Origin: Planosporangium thailandense
GTDB lineage: Bacteria > Actinomycetota > Actinomycetes > Mycobacteriales > Micromonosporaceae
Length of the DNA stretch: 64,000 bases
Reading direction: 5' to 3'
Assembly (NCBI RefSeq): GCF_011947195.1
Contig: NZ_JAATVY010000004.1
Coordinates: 1 to 64,000, forward strand
Of the stretch, positions 22,526 to 31,198 are shown piece after piece. The notes below the pieces were generated by a model. That model did no database searches and was not told where the DNA came from. It saw nothing but the letters and a program-made list of their open reading frames with translations. A program made the translations under genes and the position numbers. How positions within the stretch are numbered: position 1 is the first letter of the stretch; every line of letters starts with the position of its first letter.

Positions 22526-25500
22526 TCAGCCGGCCCGCGACGACGACTCCCCGTCGGGGTGTGGTGTGGAGAACACACACCAGACCGCCTTGCCGTGCGG
22601 CGTGGGCCGGGTGCCCCACCGGTCCGCCAGATGCGCGACGAGGTGGAGGCCGCGCCCGTGCTCGTCGTCGGGAGCGGGCCGCAGCTTGCGGGGCAGGAAC
22701 GGGGCGGCGTCGTGCACCTCGAGGACGACGTGCCCGCTGGTCCGGCGCATCCGCAGCTCGATGGGTGACGCGCCATAGAGGACGGCGTTGGTGACGAGCT
22801 CGCTGACCAGCAGCACGATCTCCCTGGTCCGGGTCTCCGGGACACCCCAGCCGGACAGGGTGGTGGTGGCGAACCGGCGGGCGTCGTGCACCGCGCGCTC
22901 TTCCGCCTCGATGTGGCGCACCGCCGAGGTCGTCTGCTGCGGCTGCGCCGTCGCCTGGGCGAGGAGCACCGCGATGTCGTCGTTCGGGCCGTCCGGTAGC
23001 AGCGCGTCGACGAGGGCGTGCGGCACCTCGGCCAGCGGTGCGGTGATCCTGGTGAGCTGTGCGGTGAGCTTGTCGATCCCGGCGTCGAGGTCGCTGCCGC
23101 GCCGTTCCACCAGCCCGTCGGTGTAGAGCGCGAGGATCGCGCCCTGCGGCAGGACCACCTGCTCCTCGGAGAGGGTGACCGGGCCGGTGCCCAGCGGCGG
23201 GCCGGCCGCCCCGGTCAGCCGGCGCACCGACCCGTCGGGGCTGACGAGGACCGGCGGCAGGTGGCCGGCGTTGGCGTAGGTGAGGCGGGCGTCGCCCGGG
23301 TCGTACACGGCGTACACGCAGGTGACGATCTGGTCGTTGCCCAGGTCGCGGACGACGCCGTCGAGGAACTCCAGGACGTCGGCGGGCGGGAGGTCGAGCC
23401 GGGCGTACGCGCGGACGGCGGCCCGCAACTGCCCCATGACGGCGGCGGCGCGCACCCCGCGGCCCATCACGTCGCCCATCACCAGCGCGGTGCGGTCGGC
23501 GCCCAGCTCGATGACGTCGTACCAGTCGCCGCCGACCTGGGTACCCTCCACACCGGCCTGGTAGTAGGAGGCCACGTGCAGCTGGTCGGGGTCGAAGCTG
23601 TCCGCCGGGAGCAGACTGCGCTGCAGTTCGTCGGCGATGCGGTGCTCGCGGCTGGCGGCCTCCTGCGCGGCGGCCGCCGCGGCCATGGCCTGCTCGGCCC
23701 GGCGCTGCTCGGTGATGTCCTGGATACTGCCGCGCAGCCGCGCCGGGCTGCCGTCGGCGTGGCGTTCGAGCTCGCCGATCGCGCGGTGCAGGCGCACCGT
23801 CCCGTCCGGGTTGACCAGCCGGATCTCGATGTCGAGCGGCTCGCCCCGCGCCGCCGCTTCGAGCGCGGCCCGCAGCGGGGCCGCGTCGTCGGGGTGCACG
23901 CGCCGGACGGCTTCGTCGAACCCGCCGGTACGCAGGTCCTCGGGGCTGAGGCCCAGCTGGCGGACGTACTCGTCGGAGCCCACGATCGCGCCGGTCGCGA
24001 GGTCCAGCTCCCAGCTGCCGACCGCGGCCAGGCGCTGCGCCTGGTCGAGCAGTTTCCGGCTGTGCTCCAGCTCGGTACGGGCCCGCCGGGCCCGGTCGAG
24101 CTCGAGGTTGGCCCGGACCCGGGCGAGCAGCTCGCGTGCGGAGAACGGCTTGACGAGGTAGTCGTCGGCGCCGGCCTCGAGCCCTTCGACCGTCGCCTCG
24201 TCGCCCGCCCGGGCCGACAGCATCACCACGGGGATGAACGTGGTGGCCGGGTCGGCGCGCAGCGCCGCGAGCAGCCCGAACCCGTCGAGATTGGGCATCG
24301 TCACGTCGGTGAGCACGAGGTCCGGCGGGTTGGCGCGGGCCTTTTCCAGGGCGGCCTCGCCGTCCGGCGCGGTCTCCACGGTGTAGTACACGGCGAGCAG
24401 CGTGGTGATGTAGGTGCGCATGTCGGCGTTGTCGTCGACGACGAGCACCCGCGGCCGGTCACCGTCCGCATGCGACGACGGCGCCCCGGCGGCGTTCGGG
24501 ATCGCCGGCTCCACCGGGTCCAGCCACCGCATCGCCTCGCGCACGTACGGCTCGGACTGCAGCTCCGTGGCCACCGCGTCGGCGAGCCCGGCGGAGACGA
24601 CCGGGTCGGAGGAGCGCCGACCGCCGTCGGGCCGGACGCGTACGGTGAAGGTGCTGCCTTCGCCCAGCGTGCTGTGCACCGCGGCGGTCCCGCCGTGCAG
24701 CCGGGCCAGCTCGGCGACCAGTGCGAGCCCGATTCCCGACCCTTCATGCGTACGCGACCGGACCCCGGTGACGCGATGGAAGCGTTCGAAGATCTTCGCC
24801 TGGTCGGCGGGCTCGATCCCCACGCCGGTGTCGGTCACGGCGAGCTCGACCATGCCGTCCAGCGGCCGGAGCCGGACGGTGATGCCGCCGCTGAAGGTGA
24901 ACTTCAGCGCGTTGGACAGCAGGTTGAGGACGATCTTCGCCCACATCTCGCGGTCGGCGTGGACCGGCTCGCCCAGCGGTGGACAGTCGACGGTCAGGGT
25001 GAGACCGGCCCGCTCGACGGCGGGCCGGAACGTCTCGGCCAGCTCGACGGTGTACCCGGCGAGATCGAGCGGCTCGTAGTGGGCGGTGGCCGTCCCGGAC
25101 TCCAGCCGGGAGAAGTCGAGCAGCGTGTTGACCAGTCCGAGCAGCCGCTTCGCGTTCCGGTGGATGATCTCGAATCGGGACTGGTGTGGGGCGAGCAGCG
25201 GGTTGGCGAGGTCGGCGAGCGCGTCCTCGGCGGGCCCGAGCAGCAGCGTGAGCGGGGTGCGGAACTCATGGCTGATGTTGGTGAAGAAGGCCGTCTTCGT
25301 CCGGTCGAGCTCCGCGAGGGCCTCCGCGCGCCGTCGCTCGGCCGCGTAGGCGCGGGCGCTGGCGATGCCGGCGGCGAGCTGACCGGCGATCAGGTCGAGG
25401 TAGCCCTGGTAGGCCTCGTCGAACACCCGGTACCGGTTGAGGCCGACGACCAGGAAGCCGTACGGTTCGGCCCTGCCCTGCTGGGTGAGCGGCACGAGTC

Positions 25501-26374
25501 GGGCCTGCGTCGGCGGCGCCTGCCAGGCGCCCGTGGGCAGCTTCGGGAACCGTTCGTCGAGGTCGGTGACGGTGATGGCTTTCCCGTCGGCGAGCACCGA
25601 GGCCGGCCAGACCTCGTCGGGTGCGGCCGGGTCGATGGTGACCGGCGCGGCCGGATGCCCGTCCGGCATCCCGGTGGAGCACACCAGCCGGGCTGTCGTG
25701 GCGCCGTCGTCGAACAGGTACAGCAGGGTGAAGGGGAGGGAGTGGTCGGCGGCGCCGAGATGCCGCTCGGCCGCGGCGAACACCTCCGGCTCGGTGCGTA
25801 CGGTCGCCAGCTCCGACCCCAGGTCACGCAGTGTGGTCATCCGGCGCTCGCTGATGACCCGCAGGGTGTCCTCGCTGACCACGCACAGCATCCCCGCGAC
25901 CTCGCCGGCGTCGTCGGTGAGCGGGCTGTAGGAGAAGGTGTGGTAGGTCTCCTCCACGTAGCCGCTGCGCTCGAGGAACAGCATGAGCGCCTCGTCCCAG
26001 GTGGCCGTGCCGGTGCGCAGCACCGTCTCCACGCGGGGAGCGATCTCAGGCCAGATCTCGGCCCACACCTCGGGGGTCGGCCGGCCCAGCGCCCACGGGT
26101 ACTTCTTGCCCAGCGTGTCCCGGCGGTAGGCGTCGTTGCAGAAGAAGGTCAGCTCCGGGCCCCAGGCCATCCACATGGCGAAGCGCGAGGTCAGCAGCAT
26201 CCGCACCACGGTGCGCAGGCTCTGCGGCCACGACGCGGGTGGCCCGAGCGGCGTGGCCGCCCAGTCGACCGTCATCAGGTGCCGGCCGACCTCGCCGCCG
26301 GCGAGGAACATCGCACGGACCTGTGCGTCGTGGACCGCGCTCGCGGGCGCGTCGTCGCCGTCCCCGCCTGCCAT
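22526..26374 (-). CDS. hybrid sensor kinase / receiver / SpoIIE phosphatase / RsbW-like kinase
   Basis: The product is 1282 residues from the ATG at 26374. Domains, in approximate order: PAS (about 20-150), GAF (about 190-340), HisKA with NISHEFRTPLTLLLG (His about 367), HATPase with LLSNALKFTF and EGSGIGLALV, a receiver with VLVVDDNADM and phospho-acceptor LTDVTMP (Asp about 690), a second PAS (about 790-900), a PP2C/SpoIIE phosphatase with VGGDWYDVIE and VMGDVMGRG (about 950), and a C-terminal HATPase of the RsbW type with SELVTNAVLYG (about 1196) and GRGLHLV. This suggests one chain for histidine kinase signalling and partner-switching control of a sigma or anti-sigma system. No cognate STAS gene is adjacent. 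Confidence 0.9.
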   Translation of the reverse strand: MAGGDGDDAPASAVHDAQVRAMFLAGGEVGRHLMTVDWAATPLGPPASWPQSLRTVVRMLLTSRFAMWMAWGPELTFFCNDAYRRDTLGKKYPWALGRPTPEVWAEIWPEIAPRVETVLRTGTATWDEALMLFLERSGYVEETYHTFSYSPLTDDAGEVAGMLCVVSEDTLRVISERRMTTLRDLGSELATVRTEPEVFAAAERHLGAADHSLPFTLLYLFDDGATTARLVCSTGMPDGHPAAPVTIDPAAPDEVWPASVLADGKAITVTDLDERFPKLPTGAWQAPPTQARLVPLTQQGRAEPYGFLVVGLNRYRVFDEAYQGYLDLIAGQLAAGIASARAYAAERRRAEALAELDRTKTAFFTNISHEFRTPLTLLLGPAEDALADLANPLLAPHQSRFEIIHRNAKRLLGLVNTLLDFSRLESGTATAHYEPLDLAGYTVELAETFRPAVERAGLTLTVDCPPLGEPVHADREMWAKIVLNLLSNALKFTFSGGITVRLRPLDGMVELAVTDTGVGIEPADQAKIFERFHRVTGVRSRTHEGSGIGLALVAELARLHGGTAAVHSTLGEGSTFTVRVRPDGGRRSSDPVVSAGLADAVATELQSEPYVREAMRWLDPVEPAIPNAAGAPSSHADGDRPRVLVVDDNADMRTYITTLLAVYYTVETAPDGEAALEKARANPPDLVLTDVTMPNLDGFGLLAALRADPATTFIPVVMLSARAGDEATVEGLEAGADDYLVKPFSARELLARVRANLELDRARRARTELEHSRKLLDQAQRLAAVGSWELDLATGAIVGSDEYVRQLGLSPEDLRTGGFDEAVRRVHPDDAAPLRAALEAAARGEPLDIEIRLVNPDGTVRLHRAIGELERHADGSPARLRGSIQDITEQRRAEQAMAAAAAAQEAASREHRIADELQRSLLPADSFDPDQLHVASYYQAGVEGTQVGGDWYDVIELGADRTALVMGDVMGRGVRAAAVMGQLRAAVRAYARLDLPPADVLEFLDGVVRDLGNDQIVTCVYAVYDPGDARLTYANAGHLPPVLVSPDGSVRRLTGAAGPPLGTGPVTLSEEQVVLPQGAILALYTDGLVERRGSDLDAGIDKLTAQLTRITAPLAEVPHALVDALLPDGPNDDIAVLLAQATAQPQQTTSAVRHIEAEERAVHDARRFATTTLSGWGVPETRTREIVLLVSELVTNAVLYGASPIELRMRRTSGHVVLEVHDAAPFLPRKLRPAPDDEHGRGLHLVAHLADRWGTRPTPHGKAVWCVFSTPHPDGESSSRAG

Positions 26375-26427
26375 CCGGCCGCCCCCTGTCAGTCCGTCCT
26401 GCTCTTGCACCAACTGGTCGCCGGACG

Positions 26428-26462
26428 AGAGTCGCGCGACAAGAGTCGCGCAACAAGAGTAC
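26428..26462. repeat. 14-base tandem repeat upstream of the hybrid kinase gene
   Basis: AGAGTCGCGCGACA at 26428-26441 is followed by AGAGTCGCGCAACA at 26442-26455 and a partial third unit AGAGTAC. It lies about 55 bases upstream of the kinase start codon. The first unit contains a palindromic GTCGCGCGAC. It could be an operator for this divergent promoter region, but no regulator is identified. Confidence 0.4.
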
Positions 26463-26650
26463 AAAGCGTATCCGGCCGTCATCGATCAGCAGACGATGAC
26501 GACCCGTCGTGATCGAGGCTCACCGGCGGCGAGGGGAACTGAGGGTCGGCAGTGATCGTGAAGTTCGCAAATGGGCATTATCGCCGAGGATGCGACATCG
26601 CCGGGGGCTGCCAGACCGCCACAGAAAAGATAGACGGATACCATTCGGCC

Positions 26651-26809
26651 ATGCTCACTCTGAAGCCTTGGCAGCTTGCTCTGCTCCTGGTGATCCTGAT
26701 GATCCTGGGCGGGGGAATCGGCGCGGCGTTGTGGTCGGTGAGCCGGGGCGGGGTGGAACCCGCGCCGAAGCGTCGCGGTCGGCGCGCCGCCGAGGCGCGC
26801 CACCGCTGA
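26651..26809 (+). CDS. small single-helix membrane protein
   Basis: The product is 52 residues, MLTLKPWQLALLLVILMILG followed by GGIGAALWSV, then a basic Arg/Lys/Ala tail (KRRGRRAAEARHR). It is a single hydrophobic helix with a positive cytoplasmic tail, similar to many small actinobacterial membrane proteins. The family is not identified. The gene lies 67 bases before the AI-2E family transporter gene and may be cotranscribed with it. Confidence 0.55.
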   Translation: MLTLKPWQLALLLVILMILGGGIGAALWSVSRGGVEPAPKRRGRRAAEARHR

Positions 26810-26876
26810 ACCCCGGCGGCGTGCCCGCCCTGCTCCGGTGGCGTTTGTCGAACCGTTGTCCGGGGACCGTGCCCGG

Positions 26877-28118
26877 ATGACGACATCGAGCGCCCGCAGC
26901 CCTGCCCGGACCACCCTGACCGTCATCGGACTGGTCCTGCTCACGGCCTTCGTGCTCGGCCTGGTGTACGAGGCCCGCCGCGTCCTGACCTGGCTCGTCA
27001 TCGCCGCGTTCTTCGCCGTCGCGCTGTACCCGGCCGTGAACTGGATCGACCGGCACGTCGGTTGGTGCCGGCGATGGTTGTCGACGCTGCTGGTTTTCCT
27101 GCTGGTCTTCGTGATCCTCGCCGGGCTGACGGCGCTGTTCGTGTTGCCGCTGGTCAACGACGTCACCCGGTTCGCCGATCAGGTGCCGGCCCTCGTCCAC
27201 GACACTCGCGCCGGTCGTGGCCCGCTCGGCGCGCTGGTCAACCGGTTCCACCTGCGCCAGTACGCCGAGCAGCACAGCGGGCAGATCCGTGCGTACCTGA
27301 GCAATCTCGGCGCGCCGACGCTGGCGTTGATCCGGGGCGCCGTGACCGCCGTGGTCGGGGCGATCACGGTCTTCGTGCTCGCGTACCTGATGGTGCTGGA
27401 AGGTCCGCGCGTGGTCGACGGAGTCCTCGGGCTGCTCGAGCCGCGCCGGGCCGAGCGCATCCACCGCGTCGGCCGCGACTGCGCCCGTACGATCACCGGC
27501 TACATCACCGGCAACCTGCTCATCAGCGTGATCTGCGGGGCGCTCACGTACGCCGTCCTGGCGCTGCTGCACGTGCCCTTCGCCGGCCTGATCGCCCTGT
27601 TCGTGGCGATCGCGGATCTGATACCGCTGGTCGGCGCGACCCTCGGCGCGGTCGTGGCGGCCCTCGCCGGGTTCTTCTACTCGCTGACCGCCGGGATCGT
27701 CGTCGTCGTGTTCTTCATCGTCTACCAGCAGGTGGAGAACCATCTGCTGCAGCCGGTGATCCTGGCCCGGACGGTGCGGCTCGACCCGCTGACGGTGCTG
27801 ATCAGCATCCTGATCTTCACCGAGCTGGCGGGCATCCTGGGCGCCCTGCTGGCGATCCCGATCGCGGGGATGATCCAGATCATCGCCCGGGAGGTGTGGA
27901 GCGTGCGCCGGCAGCGGCGCGCCGCGCAGCCGTCGGGTGCCCCGGCGCCGTCGGCGGGTTCGGAGCCGGCGCCGTCGGCGGGCTCGGAGTCGGCGCCGTC
28001 GGCGGGCTCGGAGCCGCCGCCGGGGGATGGGGAGGCGCGACCTGTCGCGGAGGGCGCGCAGCCGCCAGGCCGGGAGGCCGCGCCGCAGGTGGGACAGCCT
28101 GGGAGCCGCGGCGGGTGA
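26877..28118 (+). CDS. AI-2E family transporter (PerM/YdiK-type permease)
   Basis: The product is 413 residues from ATG at 26877; a start 13 codons earlier has less support. The N-terminal helices (VIGLVLLTAFVLGLVYEARR, LVIAAFFAVALYPAVNWI) and the conserved blocks VIADLIPLVGATLGA (present here as IADLIPLVGAT), VVVVFFIVYQQVENHLLQPV and ILIFTELAGILGALLAIPIA identify the family. A C-terminal low-complexity tail has three PSAGSEP-type units. Family members export small molecules or ions; no AI-2 role is proven for most. The tail could be a flexible cytoplasmic extension. Confidence 0.85.
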   Translation: MTTSSARSPARTTLTVIGLVLLTAFVLGLVYEARRVLTWLVIAAFFAVALYPAVNWIDRHVGWCRRWLSTLLVFLLVFVILAGLTALFVLPLVNDVTRFADQVPALVHDTRAGRGPLGALVNRFHLRQYAEQHSGQIRAYLSNLGAPTLALIRGAVTAVVGAITVFVLAYLMVLEGPRVVDGVLGLLEPRRAERIHRVGRDCARTITGYITGNLLISVICGALTYAVLALLHVPFAGLIALFVAIADLIPLVGATLGAVVAALAGFFYSLTAGIVVVVFFIVYQQVENHLLQPVILARTVRLDPLTVLISILIFTELAGILGALLAIPIAGMIQIIAREVWSVRRQRRAAQPSGAPAPSAGSEPAPSAGSESAPSAGSEPPPGDGEARPVAEGAQPPGREAAPQVGQPGSRGG

Positions 28119-28126
28119 GCGTTCGT

Positions 28127-28146
28127 TCACATGTCAACACATGTGA
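28127..28146. promoter_or_regulatory. inverted repeat TCACATGT-N4-ACATGTGA
   Basis: The arms are perfect 8-base inverted repeats with a CAAC loop, immediately after the stop of the AI-2E transporter gene and about 200 bases before the XRE regulator. The short AT-containing dyad suits a regulator operator more than a terminator. The XRE product itself is a candidate binder. Confidence 0.4.
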
Positions 28147-28222
28147 GTCAGCCTCGGTTTACAGTTGGCCCGGGCAGCCGTGACGTACGGTACATCGCGC
28201 GTCACCGGTGGCGTACCTAGAT

Positions 28223-28243
28223 CGTTTTTTCATTGAAGAAACG
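28223..28243. terminator. AT-rich inverted repeat upstream of the XRE gene
   Basis: CGTTTTTTC and GAAGAAACG are inverted with a 3-base loop and one G-T pair. The six-T run is unusual for this DNA. It may end the upstream AI-2E transcript or bind the regulator. Evidence is limited to the sequence symmetry. Confidence 0.35.
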
Positions 28244-28339
28244 CTCTGACTGCCGGGACTGGCCGCCCGCCGAAGGCGTGGCAGGAACCCGACCGGAGTC
28301 CGGCGGCGAGCCGCCGGACAGGGAGGGAGCGCGACAGAC

Positions 28340-29569
28340 ATGGAGGAGCTGCCGATCGGGCGCCGCGTGGCGTACTGGCGCAGCCGGCGCAAGATGTCGC
28401 AGCAGGTCTTCGCCGACCGGCTCGGCAAGTCCAAGAGCTGGGTCGACAAGGTGGAGCGCGGGGTCCGCCGGCTCGACAAGTTCTCGGTCGTCTACGAGAT
28501 TGCCGATGTCCTCCAGGTCGACGTGCAGCTTCTGCTGGGCAAGGAGCCGGAGCGGCGGCCGGACGTCGTCAACGGCGTCGATCAGGTCGAGGTGGAGGAG
28601 ATCCGCGCCGCGCTGGAGCGGTACGACCAGATCAGCGCGTTCTTCAACGCGCCGCCCGAACCGCCACCACTCGGGCAGCTCCGTAAGGCCGTCAACCACG
28701 CGTGGCTGACCTACCAGCACGCCAAGTGCAGCATGCTCACCCGGGCGCTGCCGAAACTGCTGCGCGACGCCCAGGCGGCCGAAACGGCGTACGCCGGCAC
28801 CGACGACGCCCGGACCGCCGCGCACCTTTTGTCCCAGGTGTACCAGCTGGCCTCGTCGACGCTGCGCAAGCTCGGCGAACACGAGCTGTCCTGGCTCGCG
28901 GCCGACCGCGCCATCGCGACCGCGCAGCGCTCCGGCGACCCGCTGCTGGCGGGCGTGGGTACCTACCGGGTGGCCCTCTCCCTGCTGGCGCTCGGCCGGG
29001 CCCGACCGGCGCTCGAGGTCAATGTCAACGTTGCCAACCGGCTGGCGCCCGGCGGCAGCGAGCCGACCACACCGGAGCGGCTGTCGGTGTACGGGATGCT
29101 GCTGCTGCAAGGAGCCATCGCCGCCGCGCGGATCGGCGACACGGCCTCCGTACGCGACCTGCTCGCCGGCGCGGGCGAGGCGGCCCGCGCCCTCGGCGGC
29201 GACCAGAACCACTACTGGACGTCGTTCGGGCCGACCAACGTCGAGCTGCACCGCGCGGCCGCCGCCGTCGAACTGGGCGAGGGCAAGCTGGCGGTGCAGA
29301 CCCACCACCGGCTCGACCCGGAGGGCTTCGGGGCGCTGCTGCCCGAGCGGCGGGCCCACCACTTCCTCGACATCGCCCGCGGATACGCGCAGATCGGCGA
29401 CGTCGAGGGCGCCAGCGAGATGCTGCTGGAGGGCGACCGGCTCGCCCCGTCCGAGATCCGCTGCCGGCCGATCGCCCGCGAGGTGCTGACCGACGTGCTG
29501 CGCCGCAGCCGCGGCACCCCGCCCCCACCCATCGCCGAGCTGGCCGAGAACATGGGGGTAGCGGCGTGA
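28340..29569 (+). CDS. XRE family transcriptional regulator with TPR-like domain
   Basis: The product is 409 residues. Residues 8-65 form the helix-turn-helix: RRVAYWRSRRKMSQQVFADR with LGKSKSWVDKVERGVRRLDK. The rest is helical with a tetratricopeptide-like pattern (LSWLAADRAIATAQRSGDPL, GYAQIGDVEGASEMLLEGDR), as in many actinobacterial XRE regulators. It is probably a DNA-binding regulator that senses a peptide or ligand through its TPR region. The gene precedes the Nif3 - zinc ribbon - RNase H run by 46 bases, so cotranscription is possible. Confidence 0.85.
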   Translation: MEELPIGRRVAYWRSRRKMSQQVFADRLGKSKSWVDKVERGVRRLDKFSVVYEIADVLQVDVQLLLGKEPERRPDVVNGVDQVEVEEIRAALERYDQISAFFNAPPEPPPLGQLRKAVNHAWLTYQHAKCSMLTRALPKLLRDAQAAETAYAGTDDARTAAHLLSQVYQLASSTLRKLGEHELSWLAADRAIATAQRSGDPLLAGVGTYRVALSLLALGRARPALEVNVNVANRLAPGGSEPTTPERLSVYGMLLLQGAIAAARIGDTASVRDLLAGAGEAARALGGDQNHYWTSFGPTNVELHRAAAAVELGEGKLAVQTHHRLDPEGFGALLPERRAHHFLDIARGYAQIGDVEGASEMLLEGDRLAPSEIRCRPIAREVLTDVLRRSRGTPPPPIAELAENMGVAA

Positions 29570-29615
29570 CGACGGCGCGCTGACCGGTCACCCGGATTGC
29601 GGTAGCCTCGCGCCC

Positions 29616-30464
29616 GTGACAGTCGCCCAGCCGCCCACCCTCACCGATGTCGTGGCCGTGATCGAGGACCGCTACCCGCCGGCCTGGGCGGAGGACTGGG
29701 ACCGGGTCGGCCTCGTGCTCGGCGAGCCGGAGGCGGGCGTACGGAAGATCCTCTGCGTCGTCGACTGCGTGCCCGAGACGGTCGACGAGGCCGTCGCCGT
29801 CGGCGCCGACCTGATCGTTTCGCACCATCCGCTGCTGTTGCGCGGGGTCTCGTCGGTGGCGCCGACCACGTACAAGGGGCGCATCGTCCACCGGCTCATC
29901 CGCGCCGGCATCGGGCTGTACGTCGCCCACACCAACGCCGACGTCGCCAACCCCGGTGTCTCCGACGCCCTCGCCGCCCGCTTCGGCCTGGTCGACGTCC
30001 GTCCGCTGCGCCCGGCGGTCGGTGCCGCGGCCGGCGGGGGGCGCGGCCACGGCCGGATCGGCCGCCTGCCGCAGTCGACCACGCTGGCCGAGTTCACCGG
30101 GCTGGCCGCCCGGGTGCTGCCGCCGACCGTGTGGGGGGTGCGCGTCGCGGGAACGCCGGGGCGGAAGATAACCACCGTGGCGGTCAGCGGCGGTGCGGGT
30201 GACAGCTTCCTCGCCGATGCGGTGGCGGCCGGCGTCGACGTGTACCTCACCGCTGACCTGCGCCACCACCCGGCCAGCGAGTTCGTGGCCGAGGGCGGCC
30301 CGGCGCTGCTGGACGCCGCCCACTGGGCCACCGAGCGGCCGTGGCTCGACGACCTCGCCGCCCACCTGGGCGGCACCCTCGGCGTCGAGGCGGTCGTCTC
30401 CGACCTCGACACCGACCCGTGGACGCTGCACGCCACCTCTACTAGCGAGGAGCAGAGCCGATGA
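29616..30464 (+). CDS. Nif3-like dinuclear metal centre protein
   Basis: The product is 282 residues from GTG at 29616. Family landmarks are WDRVGLVLGEPEAGVRKILC near the start, the metal-binding LIVSHHPLLLRG (about 67-78), VAHTNADVANPGVSDALAAR, and the C-terminal DVYLTADLRHHPASEF. This is the Nif3/YqfO family (GTP cyclohydrolase I type 2 superfamily), a hexameric dinuclear metal protein of unclear function. Its 3' end overlaps the zinc-ribbon gene by four bases, so translation is coupled. The same arrangement is known in other actinobacteria. Confidence 0.9.
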   Translation: MTVAQPPTLTDVVAVIEDRYPPAWAEDWDRVGLVLGEPEAGVRKILCVVDCVPETVDEAVAVGADLIVSHHPLLLRGVSSVAPTTYKGRIVHRLIRAGIGLYVAHTNADVANPGVSDALAARFGLVDVRPLRPAVGAAAGGGRGHGRIGRLPQSTTLAEFTGLAARVLPPTVWGVRVAGTPGRKITTVAVSGGAGDSFLADAVAAGVDVYLTADLRHHPASEFVAEGGPALLDAAHWATERPWLDDLAAHLGGTLGVEAVVSDLDTDPWTLHATSTSEEQSR

Positions 30465-31198
30465 AGGCCGACCCGCAAGCCCAACGACGCATGCTCGACC
30501 TGCAGGCCGTCGACACCTCCTTGGCGCAGCTCGCGCACAAGCGCAAGAACCTGCCCGAGTACGCGGAGCTCGACCGGCTGGCGCGTGAGCTGTCCGCGCT
30601 GGAGGACGAGCGGGTACGCGTACAGGTCGGCGTCGACGACCTCGACCGGGACATCTCCCGCCTGGAGAACGACATCGACCAGGTACGCGCCCGCGCCGCC
30701 AAGGACCAGGCGCGGCTGGACGCGGGCACCGGTCCGGCGCGGGAGCTGGAGGCCCTCCAGCACGAGCTGGGCACGCTAGCCCGCCGCCAGGGCGAGCTGG
30801 AAGACGCCGAGCTGGAGCTGATGGAGCAGCGCGAGTCCGCGCAGAACTCGCTCGACGAGGTGGAGCAGCGGCTGGCGGCGCTGCGGGAGAAGCGCGACGA
30901 GGTCGAACGCACCCGGGACCAGACGCTGGCGGAGATCGGCCGGGAGGAGGAGTTCCGGCGCTCGGGGCGGACCCCGCTCGTGTCCGACCTGCCGGCCGAC
31001 CTCGTCGCCCTGTACGAGCGCATCCGGGAGCAGACCGGGATGGGCGCCGCGCTGCTGCGCTCCGGCCGCTGCGGCGCGTGCCGGCTGGAGCTGTCCGGCA
31101 GCGAGCGGACCCGGCTGAAGGCCGCGCCGGCCGACGAGGTCGTCCGGTGCGAGGAGTGCGGGCGCATCATGGTCCGTACGGAGGAGTCCGGCCTGTGA
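30461..31198 (+). CDS. coiled-coil zinc-ribbon protein (C4-type, DUF164)
   Basis: The product is 245 residues. Residues 10-180 are a long heptad-like coiled coil rich in Glu, Arg and Leu (LDRLARELSALEDERVRVQ, LGTLARRQGELEDAELELME). The C-terminus has two Cys-x2-Cys knuckles, CGACRLELSG and VRCEECGRIM, forming the C4 zinc ribbon of the DUF164/CT398 family. It starts four bases before the Nif3 stop and ends four bases into the RNase H gene. The family is thought to act in nucleic-acid or secretion-related assemblies; the role is not established. Confidence 0.88.
   Translation: MKADPQAQRRMLDLQAVDTSLAQLAHKRKNLPEYAELDRLARELSALEDERVRVQVGVDDLDRDISRLENDIDQVRARAAKDQARLDAGTGPARELEALQHELGTLARRQGELEDAELELMEQRESAQNSLDEVEQRLAALREKRDEVERTRDQTLAEIGREEEFRRSGRTPLVSDLPADLVALYERIREQTGMGAALLRSGRCGACRLELSGSERTRLKAAPADEVVRCEECGRIMVRTEESGL

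Noticed and set aside
26428-26462. CRISPR-like short repeats
   Set aside because: The units are directly adjacent, without spacers, and number fewer than three.
23018-26512. 1164-codon plus-strand frame antisense to the hybrid kinase
   Set aside because: The minus strand has all motifs of kinase, receiver and phosphatase domains; the plus frame has none.
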